Shown: in pieces, positions 11,001-24,791 of the stretch | How the letters are laid out: each line of letters opens with the position of its first letter | Numbering within the stretch: the first letter of the stretch is position 1 | From: Anthopleura xanthogrammica | Lineage: Eukaryota > Cnidaria > Anthozoa > Actiniaria > Actiniidae | Direction of reading: 5' to 3' | Assembly (NCBI GenBank): GCA_964019055.1 | Contig: OZ025216.1 | Coordinates: 9,503,914 to 9,567,913 of the forward strand | DNA length: 64,000 bases | Notes under the pieces: model-generated | The model's database searches: none | What the model was told of the DNA's origin: nothing | The model's input: only the letters and a program-made list of their open reading frames with translations | Position numbers and translations under genes: made by a program

Positions 11001-13266
11001 TGATTGAAATGAAATACGAGTTCTTCTTTCTGTAAATTGATCGTAAACGCTAGTCGAGCTCACGGTGGAATAGACTTTTCCCGAATTCGCATGGATGGTC
11101 ACGAAACAATGGTTTCAAGTCGAGGTTTGCCTTGATAAATAAAATAATCAAGTTCAGTCTCGACTTGGAACCATTTTTCGTGATCATCCATGAGAATTCA
11201 GGAAAGGTGTATTCCATCTCATTCGACAAGAGAGGTCTACATCGTAATCAGTCCCTGCTCGGAAAATTATGCTAAACAAAATAATTGACCCATGATTCCT
11301 TTCGGGGAATGGTATAAACTAAGCTAGTTCTTACCAGTCCAACGAAAATGCAAATAAGCTGTATGATATCAGTGTAGGCAACAGAATACAATCCACCAAT
11401 CAGAGTGTAGAACACAGCGATACAAGCCGAGACGATGACTGACACCTGCTTGCCGAGCCCAACAACCACACTGACAGTAGCTCCGAGAGCAGACAAGATG
11501 GCGGCACTCCAGAAAATCTCTCCCATGAGAGCGGGAATGTACAGCAAACCACCCATTCGCAGACCGTACTTTTGTTGAAATGGATCAAGCATGGTCATGT
11601 ATTTTCTGTCCCGCATGATTTTAGCGAACGCCAAGCCACCTAAAACGATCAATAATAGCAGATATCAGGGTTACACTCCATTGCCGTCAAACGATTATTT
11701 CAAGTCGAGGCATTTGGGTCAACAATACACCTGCAGTAAATATATAAGCCAGTTCAAAGTTTAGGAATCGTTTTTAGTGCGCATGCGATTTTATCCCGAA
11801 TTTCTCACCTTCTTTTGTTTAAACCTTCTTTTGTTTTTAATTAAACAAAAGACCTTCTTTTGTTTTTAATTAAACAAAAGAAGGTGAGAAATTCGGGATA
11901 AAATCGCATGCGCACTGAAAACGATTCCTAAACTTTGAACTGGCTTATAGAAACTAATCCAAATGCCATGACTTGAAATAATCGTTTCAAGGCAATTGCA
12001 GTGTAATTCTGATATCTGCTATTCAAAATATAAAAGCCTTATCGAGTCAAATAACTAGTGCTCTAGTTGTATGGGATCCAGAAATGAATTAAGGTGGCTG
12101 GAAAGAGTTTTGATCCACGTTAACTGACTGTGTTCAAAGCGCTCATAGTCCATCTCCCCTTTGCTTTAGCCTAAGGATATTCACAGCTATGACAAATAAA
12201 GGGTCAACAATTATAATCATGGGTGTGTCATGACAATCAGCATTGGCATATTAATATTAAAACGAATTTTCATATGGGGCTCCGAAATTCCTCGATAGAT
12301 TCTTTTTAAACTTTAATTTAAAGTTGAAGTCAAGGACCTCTTGGTCAATGAGTTTGAGCGATTTAAATCTAGCTGTTTTGAAATTATGGAGAAAATCTGA
12401 AAATTTGGAAACTGAGGCTCTAGGAAATACAATTTGCAGTGCCGCGATTTTGAAGGCCAATTGCAACATATTTATTGCACTTAGGTCATTTCAAGGCTTT
12501 AGGCAACTCATAAACAGAAAATCATCTTGGCTTTCCCGCCTACGCGGTGCCAGCGATTATCAGTACAATACTTACCGATAACCAGGCTCAATGCGTACCC
12601 CCAGGGGGCCTGGGCCCAAACCAATCCACTACCATACACGATCTCAGCAGTACCATTGATGTACCCTCCTCCAACCCACGTGGCTGAAAACAAACAAACA
12701 AACAAAACTGAAAACAACTGGTTTTCTTTTTAGCAAAAAAAAAATATCGAGCGTCCCTTTACATTTCAGTTTCCCCGAACCTTTGTCTTAAACACGCATC
12801 ACTCAAATCAAGAAATATTTTACTATTCAACTATTTACTTCACGTAGAATAAGTATTGAAGGCATTGAAAAAAGGTTATTTGCACTTTAAATATTTTCCC
12901 ATTACATATCACTTTTCGTTCCCTAGAGTATCATTTCTTTGTTAAACGATTGTGAATGTGATGACACATGAATATGGATACAACTCAAACATAGAATCTT
13001 ATTCCCAAGAAAATGAAACGTGGTCTGAAATGGTAAGACATAACTCCCAAGCAAAAAATATGCAGTTGTGTCAGAGACTGAAAGCAAAATTCGTTTGTCC
13101 ACTGACCAGTCATGGTAAACGTTCCTACGAAGATTCCTATGTTTCGTCCAGCCAACATTGCTTCTTCTTCGCCTTCTTTTCGTCGCCTTGCTGCCCAGAT
13201 ACCAAGACCAAGAATGGCCAAGTAAAACACCACAATGCCGACTACTCCTAACACAAACACTGCCAT
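8087..13266 (-). CDS. SLC5A7: high-affinity choline transporter 1-like (SLC5 family)
   Basis: Seven coding exons: 13107-13266, 12576-12683, 11335-11639, 10804-10926, 9827-9980, 9018-9253, 8087-8584. All junctions are GT-AG and phases fit, giving 527 residues (human CHT1 is 580). The product is a sodium-coupled symporter with about 13 membrane segments that recovers choline for acetylcholine synthesis. Diagnostic blocks are [56 protein letters not shown] and [20 protein letters not shown]. The C-terminal tail is short and I do not see the dileucine-like endocytic motif of the vertebrate protein. The start ATG is immediately preceded by CCCTAG, so a 5' untranslated intron is likely. Introns hold several foldback elements, a SINE fragment and a 58-bp repeat array. 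Whether it carries choline or a related substrate is not provable from sequence. Confidence 0.9.
8875..8995 (-). mobile_element. degenerate tRNA-type SINE fragment
   Basis: On the minus strand a pol III B-box-like GGGTTTGATTCCCGG is followed by TTCTCTCCTGTGCT and a GAGGGTTTTTTTCC block. The latter two also occur in the SINE at 28540-28716. It lies in the last intron of the choline transporter, about 20 bp from an exon. Confidence 0.5.
9395..9558. mobile_element. foldback element in transporter intron
   Basis: Arms of about 60 bp: the left has GTTGAGGAAAAAACTGG and ATGTTTTAGGGGAC, and the right carries their reverse complements. No coding capacity. Confidence 0.8.
9620..9655 (+). mobile_element. 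AGTGGCGTAGCGAGGGG-type transposon end
   Basis: CAGTGGCGTAGCGAGG followed by a G run resembles a terminal inverted repeat seen widely in invertebrate DNA transposons. Related GTAGCAAGGGG fragments occur near 8748 and 39030. Only the end is recognisable. Confidence 0.35.
10028..10160 (+). mobile_element. tRNA-derived SINE head
   Basis: TGGCGTAGTGG at about 10053 fits the pol III A-box, and the following AATACACTCGCCTCTCATCT looks like a tRNA anticodon-arm region. The B-box is degenerate (GAGTTCGTTAGG). It runs directly into the 58-bp tandem array. Confidence 0.45.
10161..10750 (+). repeat. 58-bp tandem repeat, about 10 copies
   Basis: Unit parts are GAGGTTGTTTCAGGGTTCGA, TCTGTGAGTTAGCCATGCCC and TGACTTAGATCAGCCCA. 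Copies differ at a few bases. It fills the intron between transporter exons 10804-10926 and 9827-9980 and starts within the tail of the SINE-like sequence. Confidence 0.92.
11053..11226. mobile_element. foldback element in transporter intron
   Basis: Inverted arms include GGAATAGACTTTTCCCGAAT, TGGATGGTCACGAAA and GGTTTCAAGTCGAG on the left, with complements on the right ending ATTCCATCTCATTCGA. Confidence 0.75.
11654..12023. mobile_element. 370-bp foldback element abutting a splice acceptor
   Basis: Two arms of about 165 bp match closely (AATAGCAGATATCAG, CAGTTCAAAGTTTAGGAATC, GCGCATGCGATTTTATCCCG and complements). The loop repeats CTTCTTTTGTTTTTAATTAA. The element ends about 15 bp from the acceptor of the exon at 11335-11639. 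Confidence 0.9.
12785..12990 (+). repeat. dispersed repeat fragments shared with 31852-31927 and 45305-45371
   Basis: Part 12785-12866 (AAATCAAGAAATATTTT, TCAACTATTTACTTCA) recurs at 31852-31927. Part 12920-12990 (GAGTATCATTTCTTTGTT, CATGAATATGGATACAACTC) recurs at 45305-45371. The sequence lies in the first transporter intron. Confidence 0.7.
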
Positions 13267-13299
13267 CTAGGGTTGAGATAGATTAGATTAGATTAGTCG

Positions 13300-13431
13300 T
13301 AGCCTCCTCCGCCGGCAACTCTAAACTCTCAAGCAAGCGCGGTTTAACTCTATAGCGGGCTTCCTGTGCTTCCTCTGACACATGCACAGGAAGCCCGGGG
13401 ATCCCAAAAGAGATGCCTGCGGAGGAGGCTA
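13300..13431. mobile_element. GC-rich foldback with TAGCCTCCTCCGC ends
   Basis: TAGCCTCCTCCGCCGGCA at the left is answered by TGCCTGCGGAGGAGGCTA at the right. An inner hairpin GGGCTTCCTGTG / CACAGGAAGCCC is also present. It lies immediately upstream of the transporter start exon. Confidence 0.85.
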
Positions 13432-16060
13432 GATTAGCCGATAGATTATTCTCAAGACTAGACGCTCTTGGAGCGTTCACTGGGTTGCCTGTGCGAGAGC
13501 TCGCCCACTCACCAATCCTATATACTCTATTATTTCTTACCAAAGTGTTCCTTTTGGGTTCAAAGTCCCCCTTTATTAAAAACATTTCAAATTCTAGTAA
13601 GACATTAGTGTTGCGTTACTGACTTGTCAACGCATATTATATTTCTGCTTGATCTACTAGAGTACCTTTCAAGACTAGCTGATGAAATAAACATATCTAT
13701 TTCAGTATCGAAACTGTTCGCTGCAAAACAAACGTTTTATCAATGTAAATACTCTTAGCCAAAATGTGTTTAACTGGTCATTTGTTTTCCCCTCAGTTTT
13801 TGTTTTTTTGTATTTTTATAAATGGAAATATTCAACAAGGAGTCTTGGCAGTTCGCTTTCTTGTAGTTCACTATCAGCTCGTCTGACTTCTACAAGTTCT
13901 TGGAGTCAGCTTTCATCAAAGCTTTGTTTGTCACTCGTTTTGTAGTTTGTCTCTCGTTCTGTAGTTTGTCTCTCGTTCTGTAGTTTGTCTCAGTATATTT
14001 TTTTGTATCTGAGATATGGTAAGATCTAGTTTGATCATAGCTAGGTAGTTTATAGATTCTCTTAGTCTATTTTGACTAGTTTCTCTAGTTCTACGATTCT
14101 CATACCGTAGTTTGCTCATAGCCTTCTCAAAGATAGCTCATAGATTCTCAGACTTCTCTCTTTGAGTATGTGGACCAACCCGTTCCAAAATCGCTCAATA
14201 ACATCTTTTAGTGTGTGTCTACCACGTACGGCGTGTGTATTTGTAAGTAGTTTAAGCGTAGCGTTAAAAAACCTAAAGACAATAGTACGCAACATGCCTA
14301 CAGACAAAATAGTACTTCACGAACCCTGAACGAATGAATTAATGGCGACACAACACTAAAAACTATAAATACATCGATGTCGTTATGGCAACTTCATTGG
14401 ACATTGGACATTGTTTACAAGTTCTCGACCAATCATGACGCGTGAAATTATGGTCTACCTGACGCCCGAAAAACGGATCTCATTTTAAGACTGGTTTGCT
14501 ACCATAGCAACCCAGTAATAATGACGCATGGTCCGCTTAAAAGGGGAAAACGTTACGTCCAAGTTAAAACGCTTTATCAAGGCCCAGTTCAAACGTCGAT
14601 CTTCTCATGACCAGTTGTTTTTCTTCTAATGGTATTTCAAAATATGACAAAAACACTTTTCTTGAACAAACAATTCTTGTTTACAATTGATTTATGCGTC
14701 AGAAAAGAATGTTATAATACAAAAGTACTTTCCATCACAAACCACAATCCAAAAAAGCGCATTTTCATGAGCCGGAATTACGTAAATGATGACAATTTCA
14801 TCCACAAATTTGGATAAACCACAAAAATTCTTACCAATGAATAACAAATACCAAATTTATTCGAAGATACTTCTTTAACAATTTAGAAAAACTACATAAG
14901 CCGCTTGATTATTAAATTCCTAATTAAAATTTTTTGTTCGATAAGATTAAATTTGAATCGAAATTTAATGACAATTTATCGTATATATATTGCGCTATGA
15001 ATTTGGTAAGATGAACATGACATAAAAAGGGCGGAGGAGAATGATTGATATTGGGCAACTGATCGAAAGGCCATTTTCAGTCACGTATATCCTTCTTACA
15101 ACAGCTACCATGTGTACCATGTGCCATATGCAAACACGAGGCATTTGCATTAGAATAAAAACCAACAGATAACGATTACCCCCAAAGTATGAGTTAAACC
15201 TTTACGTTATCAAGGTTGTTATTTCACTGCGAGCAGAGTCTGATAGCAGTGAAGGTTAATTCAAAAGAGATTGAATCACTATTATTAATCATGTTGATAA
15301 TTATGTTGATTTTTGGTGCAGAACTCGATGAGGAGAAAATTAAATCTAGGCGAAGATCCCGTTAGCAGAATAATACGTATTACGTATTTAACAGAAATAA
15401 TCCATCTTACGATAAGTATTAAAAGTATCTAAGCAATAATTTTGATTCTAGAAGGAACCCAAATTAGTCTAGAATCGATAAACGTTTGTGTTCATGAGTG
15501 ATTCCTTCCATTTAGAGATCAAATAACCTGCATTTTTAAAACAACTATCCTGAACTCAAATCAAAGTATTTTACTAGTTAAAGAGTTCTAATGTAAAAAA
15601 GATGCTGTTAAAAGATAATAAGGGAAGTTAAGTGAAGAATACTAATCATTATTTACCTTGACAAACCTGATTCACAATACAAGACACAAGACGTTAAACG
15701 TTGTTTAACTTGTTGAACTCTGTATGAATAATATAGTCGAAGCAGGTAACGCAGTTACTGTCACGCAAGGTATATAGTTAAGTCAGGAGTTATGCATGTT
15801 CAGCGGTTGTTGTCACACAACATTATACCTTTCGTCTTGTCTTGTCGTTATGTCTTTTTCTTTTCTTCTTTCTTAGTTTCGTCCTTTGTGTCTTTCTTCC
15901 TTCCATTTGTCCTTCCTTCCTTCCTTCCTTCCTACCTTTTTATCCTGATCATCCAACAGATCGACTGATATTATATTATTGATTTTTATCACAAAACATC
16001 TCAAATCTTCTAAAAAATACTTTATTGATATTTAATATTAAACACGAATCAAACCAATGA
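13432..16060. other. intergenic, no gene seen
   Basis: A short 22-bp repeat (TAGTTTGTCTCTCGTTCTG, three copies) lies at 13935-13995. A (CTTC)n tract lies at 15895-15935. The rest is AT-rich with no coding or exon-like signal I can support. The transporter promoter and any 5' untranslated exon should be in here. Confidence 0.5.
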
Positions 16061-16073
16061 CCTTACAATGTCT

Positions 16074-16079
16074 TTTATT
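16074..16079 (-). terminator. polyadenylation signal AATAAA
   Basis: AATAAA on the minus strand 50 bp after the stop of the Cys-rich protein gene at 16129. Confidence 0.6.
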
Positions 16080-16128
16080 GTATATTTTTATATAATAAAA
16101 AAATATAAATACTAAAAAATCTTAAAGT

Positions 16129-16830
16129 TCATGAACCATTTCTAACACATCGGCAACCAATCACATACTCTTTTCCATTAAGAGTCGCTGAAATATTCCC
16201 ACATACGCTGCCTCTTCCATATTTAGCGCAGTCAAACGAAGCGAGTTGACACTTGACTTGTACGATTCCATCAGCCCCGATGAACCTTGAATGGACGCAT
16301 CCTCTAGATGGGCAATCAACTCCTTGAGCGATGTACGTCTGTAAAAATACCAGTACTATCACTGTGGTCGCTTTGATTACCTAGAAAGGAAAGAAAATAG
16401 TATCCTTGAGAAGCATTTCAGTATTAAAGTATTTTCTGAGTCTTTTTTTGATAAGCGTTGGAATAATGAGTGTGAAAAACGGCGGCAACAGGGGGTGCTC
16501 TGCTAATCAAAAGGCTCTAAAACAAGGTCTGAACGGCGTTTACTGACAACTGACAAATGTCTTAAAATCTAACTGACAACTAGCAAAAATTAACCTTAAA
16601 TTTAACTGACAACTGACAAATAAGTGAAATGTTATCTGACAAATGACTGTTGGCTGGGTCCGTAATTAAAATCGCCACGGTACGTCGATCATCACTGACG
16701 TCGAAAAAATCTGCCTAATTAGGTCAAACCAGAGGTCAAACATAACATTTAGAATATATTTTTTTTTAACAAATAAAGGCAATAATTTTGAGTCTTATCT
16801 CTAATCTAAACTCACCAATTTTCTTGTCAT
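16129..16830 (-). CDS. small secreted seven-cysteine protein A
   Basis: Two exons: 16816-16830 (five codons, MTRKL, donor GTGAGT) and 16129-16380 (acceptor TTTCTAG), joined in phase 0, giving 88 residues. A hydrophobic signal peptide covers about residues 1-25. The mature part has seven cysteines spaced C-x4-C-x15-C-x6-C-x8-C-x15-C-x-C, with a shared VIGC-x-C ending. A paralogue with the same spacing scheme and the same intron position lies at 20192. The odd cysteine number allows dimerisation or an unpaired thiol. I do not recognise the family; secreted anthozoan Cys-rich proteins include matrix, defence and venom proteins, and nothing here decides between them. TATA-like and poly(A) signals at suitable distances support a complete small gene. 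Confidence 0.75.
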
Positions 16831-16886
16831 ATTTGCTCCTATAATGCAATAGTAAATCGATCAAAAGAAACGGCAGCTTCAAGCTA

Positions 16887-16894
16887 TTCTTATA
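16887..16894 (-). promoter_or_regulatory. TATA box of Cys-rich gene A
   Basis: TATAAGAA on the minus strand, 57 bp upstream of the ATG at 16830, implying a transcript start near 16860. Confidence 0.45.
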
Positions 16895-18821
<1,927 letters not shown>

Positions 18822-19720
18822 GATGGATGGATGGATGGATGGATGGATGGATGGATGGATGGATGGATGGATGGATGGATGGATGGATGGATGGATGGAT
18901 GGATGGATGGATGGATGGATGGATGGATGGATGGATGGATGGATGGATGGATGGATGGATGGATGGATGGATGGATGGATGGATGGATGGATGGATGGAT
19001 GGATGGATGGATGGATGGATGGATGGATGGATGGATGGATGGATGGATGGATGGATGGATGGATGGATGGATGGATGGATGGATGGATGGATGGATGGAT
19101 GGATGGATGGATGGATGGATGGATGGATGGATGGATGGATGGATGGATGGATGGATGGATGGATGGATGGATGGATGGATGGATGGATGGATGGATGGAT
19201 GGATGGATGGATGGATGGATGGATGGATGGATGGATGGATGGATGGATGGATGGATGGATGGATGGATGGATGGATGGATGGATGGATGGATGGATGGAT
19301 GGATGGATGGATGGATGGATGGATGGATGGATGGATGGATGGATGGATGGATGGATGGATGGATGGATGGATGGATGGATGGATGGATGGATGGATGGAT
19401 GGATGGATGGATGGATGGATGGATGGATGGATGGATGGATGGATGGATGGATGGATGGATGGATGGATGGATGGATGGATGGATGGATGGATGGATGGAT
19501 GGATGGATGGATGGATGGATGGATGGATGGATGGATGGATGGATGGATGGATGGATGGATGGATGGATGGATGGATGGATGGATGGATGGATGGATGGAT
19601 GGATGGATGGATGGATGGATGGATGGATGGATGGATGGATGGATGGATGGATGGATGGATGGATGGATGGATGGATGGATGGATGGATGGATGGATGGAT
19701 GGATGGATGGATGGATGGAT
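18822..19720 (+). repeat. uninterrupted (GATG)n microsatellite, ~225 copies
   Basis: 899 bp of GATG with no visible substitution or indel. It has no stop codon in several frames on either strand, which gives false 300-aa open frames; these are not genes. It lies between the two paralogous Cys-rich genes. Confidence 0.98.
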
Positions 19721-20191
19721 AAATACAAACTCATATGTCAGAATTTCAATGTTTTTATTAAAAACAACAATTACAACTCCTTTAACTTAGAAATTGAAAT
19801 TTCTTAATACATAAAAGTTGTGCTACATTGTAGTCGTGTATATAATATAATGTATATGATATATTCAGGCAGACGTTTCGTCTAAATTAGGCAGAAACTT
19901 CTTTTCAGTCAAATATAAATATTATAATTTAAGTTTATATTACAATGAATCTTGAATCTTGACTGTAATATTGGAATACATATCTTTTTGTTTTATGATA
20001 TATTTTCGTTCTCTTTAGGTCAGTCTACACATTTTATCTGTCATCTTCTAAAGCGACCTGGTCACAAGAGATGTCGCGAAGTCCTGGAAACTATTGAAGC
20101 CTCATTTCTATGCTCGTTTTCAGATTCTTCCTATCTTCAAAGCAAACGAGCAGGGCCGGGGTACGACAACACATTATATTTTCATTGTAAG
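19721..20191. other. intergenic, no gene seen
   Basis: AT-rich; 3' flank of the Cys-rich gene B. An open frame at 19952-20278 runs antisense across that gene and has no independent support. Confidence 0.4.
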
Positions 20192-20991
20192 CTATCCTTG
20201 GACACATTCACAGCCAATCACAACGTTTGTACCATTTTTTATGATCTCTTGACAGATCATATTGGGTCCTTTAGCTGAGCAGGAAAATGAGGTTTTTAAG
20301 CATTTGATTTTGACGAGCCCATTCAGGACATATCGCCTTTCACATGTACGAAACGGGCAAGGAACCGCTTGGATTGTTAAACCACTCAAGAGTAGAATGA
20401 GAAGAATCAGTATCATCTTCGACATTACCTGAAAAAAATAATAAATATTTAATATATTGTATGATTCTTTTTAGAACCTGGCTCTTCAAGCAAGCATATC
20501 CTGTTTTAATTAGTTAAGAATTAACCATGGGATATTTAGTAATTTTTTTTTTTTTTTTTTTTTTAGTAATTTTTATAGCTGTTTTTATTTATCATTTTGT
20601 TGTTTTTCATTTTGAATTATTCCCATATACACCTACTTGCAAGAACGTTGTCATACAACATTTGAGCATTTGTAGTTTAGTGGATTAGGAATAAATTAAA
20701 AGTACAAAAGAAGATCATTGAAGCAGAACTCTTTCTTTTGTACTTTTAATTTATTCCTAATCTTGAAACTACAAATGTTCAAATGTTGTATGACAACGTT
20801 TTTGCAAGTAGGTGTATCTATAGATTTTTATGAACTTTGTTCATATTTATATGTATTTTCCTTTTTAATACATTTTTATTAATTATATAGAATAAGTTTA
20901 GATTTACTGTATATATAATTTTATAAATCATTTTCCCCCTACAATTGTAAAGCGGTGTTGAGCTGTTGTAATTGCCGCTATATAAGATAAA

Positions 20992-21063
<72 letters not shown>

Positions 21064-21345
21064 TTTAGTATTTTCTATCGCGGATAATATGATCTACAAA
21101 TAAAACAGCTAGAAATTTATTATTTGACTATGTGTCTTCTGCGAAATTTTTATTTCTTACACCAAGCTTTCGGCCATCTTGGCCATCATCAGCTAGAAAT
21201 TTGTTGTTTTGTCTCAACATATGAATCATTATCAAGTACTATCAATCAAAGTCATTAAGTAGATTAATCAATACTTACTTTTTCCTTTTCTGTATCAGAT
21301 AATCTTTCGCTGCCCTCGTCAATTGATGATGTGTAGTAGAATAAG
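20192..21345 (-). CDS. small secreted seven-cysteine protein B
   Basis: Coding exon 20192-20428 (acceptor TTTTTTTCAG); ATG at 20425, TAG at 20192, 77 residues. A signal peptide covers about residues 1-20. Cysteines are spaced C-x4-C-x13-C-x6-C-x8-C-x13-C-x-C, the scheme of the paralogue at 16129 with two loops shortened by two residues; both proteins end VIGC-x-C. The exon begins with a Val codon in the same phase-0 position as exon 2 of protein A, so the intron is homologous. Here the upstream exon (about 21279-21345, donor GTAAGT at 21273-21278) has no in-frame ATG and is probably untranslated, so translation begins in exon 2. The intron holds a foldback element, an (ATT)n array and a short retro-insertion. 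Function unknown. Confidence 0.65.
20627..20818. mobile_element. foldback element with ~84-bp arms
   Basis: Ends ATACACCTACTTGCAAGAAC / TTTTGCAAGTAGGTGTAT. The arms also share AACGTTGTCATACAACATTT and AGGAATAAATTAAAAGTAC. It lies in the intron of Cys-rich gene B. Confidence 0.9.
20994..21064 (+). repeat. (ATT)n microsatellite
   Basis: About 23 ATT units. Confidence 0.95.
21106..21202 (-). mobile_element. 71-bp retro-inserted element with hammerhead-like core, copy 2
   Basis: Minus-strand unit 21119-21189 matches the element at 5242-5317 from TGATGATGGCC to GTCAAATAAT with one or two changes. It is flanked by a 13-bp direct repeat CAGCTAGAAATTT (21106-21118 and 21190-21202), a target-site duplication different from that of copy 1. 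Confidence 0.7.
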
Positions 21346-21367
21346 TAATCGTTATAATTACAACCAT

Positions 21368-21375
21368 TATTTATA
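21368..21375 (-). promoter_or_regulatory. TATA box of Cys-rich gene B
   Basis: TATAAATA on the minus strand, placing the transcript start near 21340-21345 and so just upstream of the untranslated exon ending at 21279. Confidence 0.5.
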
Positions 21376-24300
21376 CGTGTCACTATACATTACATAATCC
21401 CAAAGTCATATAAAAAATTCCCGACTTTGAGTTATTTCCCAACTTCATTACATCAAATTTAAAGCAAAAATAAACTCCAGAAACTTTTTGACAAGTTGTC
21501 ATAACGACGAGTTTTGTTTTAGATCTAATAACCAGATTATGATTGGACAACAACAAAATCTTAAAGTGACATGAAATTGAGTAGGCCCAATTCTTAAAGT
21601 AGAAAGTTTCTTAACCGGAAAGCTGAATGGGGGTGGTAAATGAGGATATTCCCAAACATTATACTCAAAGCTGTGCAGTTTTGGTTTTTCTTTGGTGTTC
21701 TCTCCTATCTACATCATTGTAACTCGAAGATTATGCTGATGTATGTTATATTTATAGCTAGTGTAAGAACGTCAAGTTGTCTTAATTCAAAATAAATAAA
21801 TAAGTATTAATCAGATATACTTTTTGTTTTGATTCTAAAGCCTCCTAGATTGATGAGAATAACTGTTTTAGTCAGTAATATACCAACAAGATTATCTCAA
21901 AAATATCAGTCTATACCTTGAAAACAGTGAAATAATTACGTAATTACGTTTTGCAAAAATAATTAGTTCTTATTTGTTATTTGTGATTTTTATATGACAG
22001 CGTAATGTTCTTGCAATTAGGTGAAGAGCAAAGAAAAGACTTTATCAATTGACTACTTTTAAAGCTTATTCTTTTCCTTCGTTTTCTAGTTCCTTCAGAA
22101 TTCTTTTTCAAGGAGAAACCAGGAGGCGCTCTTTCTTTAATTGCTCATGCTTCCGACATTCTAACTTTTCAGTTTCGCCATCTGATATATTAAGAACAAT
22201 GAAAAGATAAAAACAGTTATTTAGAATAAGATTTTGAATTTGTATAAAAGACCTATTTGAAAATAAAAAGTCTAAAAACCTGAAACGTAAGCGAAAGTAA
22301 CGATTACAATAGCTAATCATGCAGTAGGATGTTAGTCCAAAATCACGAGGAATATTTTTTGGCAAAGTTTCGTAAAATTCAAATCAAACTATTTTTTTCT
22401 AAAAACTAACTTTTCTATGGCCTAGTTAAAATGAATAAAAATCCCTACTTCGATTTAAATTTGATGAGTTAATCAAGTAATTTCAGAAAGCGCTGTTACG
22501 AAACTTGCAAAACAATGGTTTCTGTAGTAACATGCATGGCTGACGAAGACATGCTTGATATACATTTTTAAAAAATCACATTTTTTCACTACCTTTTTTT
22601 ATTCTTACAAAAGAGCATTATATTCTTCCATTTATCCTTTAAAACTTGCTATAGAGAGTAAATTTTAAAGGAGTATTTTAGAATTCATAATGAAATTTCA
22701 TTCAACAATTTTCAAGTAATTTTGTCACTGGAACGTGAAGCTGAAGAAATACATTTTCTAAAAAAAATTCAAATTTCGATTTTTTTTCTTATTTTATTAC
22801 ATATAATTTAATAGGGCTAGCTCTATTACTTGTGCCTTACCTATTTCCTTCGCTCTAATTTTAAAAGAGTATGGTTCAATCTCAAGAGCGACAATCAACC
22901 CTTTTGGGAAAAAATGATTTTGAACGTATAAAATAAGGTTTGTGGTTTGTAGTTTTAGCACTGATTTAAGTGAAAATATCAGCTACATTCTAAGTTGGTT
23001 TTAATTGTTAAAAGCACTAGTTTACTACACGAGCTGTTGGGCCTTAAACTCGGTAACTTTTTCAGTTCACGCTAGCTATTCCCTTGGTAGAGAAGGTAAC
23101 GCAACTTATAACAATAAGTCAAAGAATTGATGAAATTTTTTAGGTGTTTCATGATTGGAATGAAGTTATATAGTTCCCAAATGAAACACTTTAAAACTGT
23201 CTACTTCAAACCGGCCAAAAGTTCTAGAATCTTCACTTTTCCTTCGTGTTTTGCAATGGTTGTAGTAGAGTCCGTTAGTCCGTTGTGTATTATATTCAAG
23301 CTCACCATAAGAGTAAGAAACAAAAACAGCTAACTTGGGATTTGTAAGCTTTCGAAACTTCATTCTAAAAGTTGTTGCTTTAAAAGGCAGTCAACTGATA
23401 TGGGAGTTTACTCCTTTTCTAATTCGATTCATTGTACTTTTATCTAATTTTATAAGTACATCCTTCGTAAATCTTCTCAATAAGTTGATATTTGTTGTTT
23501 AGCTTTTCTATTTTACTATGATATGATCGAGAAAATCACCTTCGTCAAGGATATTTCCCGTGCTCGTGAAGTTTCAGCACAATACAGCCAAACGGGATTC
23601 CCGCGCGATAAAAATATCCCAATCAAAGGTCACTAAGTTCCTTTAGCTTCCAATCATTACGTCATTGTGCTTAGAGAAACGTGTAACAGTATAAACCTGG
23701 CGTGTAACAGGGAATGAGCTGGCGAGGGGCTTCGTGCACGTGTAATGGACGCAAAATCAACACACTAGATCTAGATCCGGGGGGGAGACCCTCGACCCGT
23801 TACCTTTAGAAATATTTTTAGATTGTCTTTCTACAGGGTTCCCACTCACCTGGAAAAATACAATTCTCTGACTTTTCCTTGACATTTCCTTGACCCAAGA
23901 ACATTATTCACTGACCACTCTGGACACATATTTTACGAAAAATTCTAGTTATATGGTAGTCAAACCAAAGGAAGCCCGACTAAGAATTCCAAATTTAATA
24001 TGATTTTGTGAAGACTGATAGAAATTCCCTGACTTTTTACTGACTTTTGGGTAAATTTCAAGAATGCACTGACCAAAATGATCAACTTTTTCTGACAATC
24101 ACCTGACCTTGAAAAAAAATCAGAATTTCTTTCTTTCGATCTTTCTTTCTTTTTTTTCAGTCCAAATTTCCAGATTAGCCCGGCATTACTAGTTAAGAAA
24201 AAGAAAGAAAGTACTCAAAGGAATGACAAAGAAAAAACAAAGATTCTTAACCGGCTGCCATCGTCAGTTGTTTTCATTTTCCTGCAGATATACTATATCT

Positions 24301-24791
24301 GAATATCACTTCCGTGGGCAAATTGATTATTTTACCATAGGGTGAATCACCAATGAACACCTTGTTGAATCTTTGCTTTGATCTTTTAAAAGTGTCTTTT
24401 CTTCTCCTCGATAATTCGAGAGGTATCACAGAGGGATATATTGCAAAAGACAAAGCTGTTAAAAAGCGACGAAGACATTGGTTTTTAAACCAATTAAACA
24501 CTTAAAAAAGTTTTATTTGCATAATTAGTCTCTTCGTTCAAAGCAATTGTTTGCTGTCTGTGGCCAAGAAAAAGTCTTAGTAATCAATCACTTCAGTTCA
24601 CCTGCTCAAGTGGTCAATGACTCGTTGTTATTTTCACCTCGGTCGCCGGTTGAGATCTTCAAGTTGAAATTTCGTCAGCAAAGTTTCATTTAAATCGAGA
24701 AAAAATAATTTCAACATCAGCCATTCATTCTTTTTCAAGAAATTCAAAGATTACAGAGTAATTTTTTTCCGACAAATTTCTGGGAACAGTG
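21376..24791. other. intergenic, no gene seen
   Basis: AT-rich. At 23838-24130 are repeated CCTGACTTTT / CACTGACC motifs related in reverse complement to bases 1-100, the remains of a dispersed element. Around 24120-24215 a TTTCTTTC tract faces an AAAGAAAG tract. Other open frames in this stretch are short and unconvincing. Confidence 0.5.
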
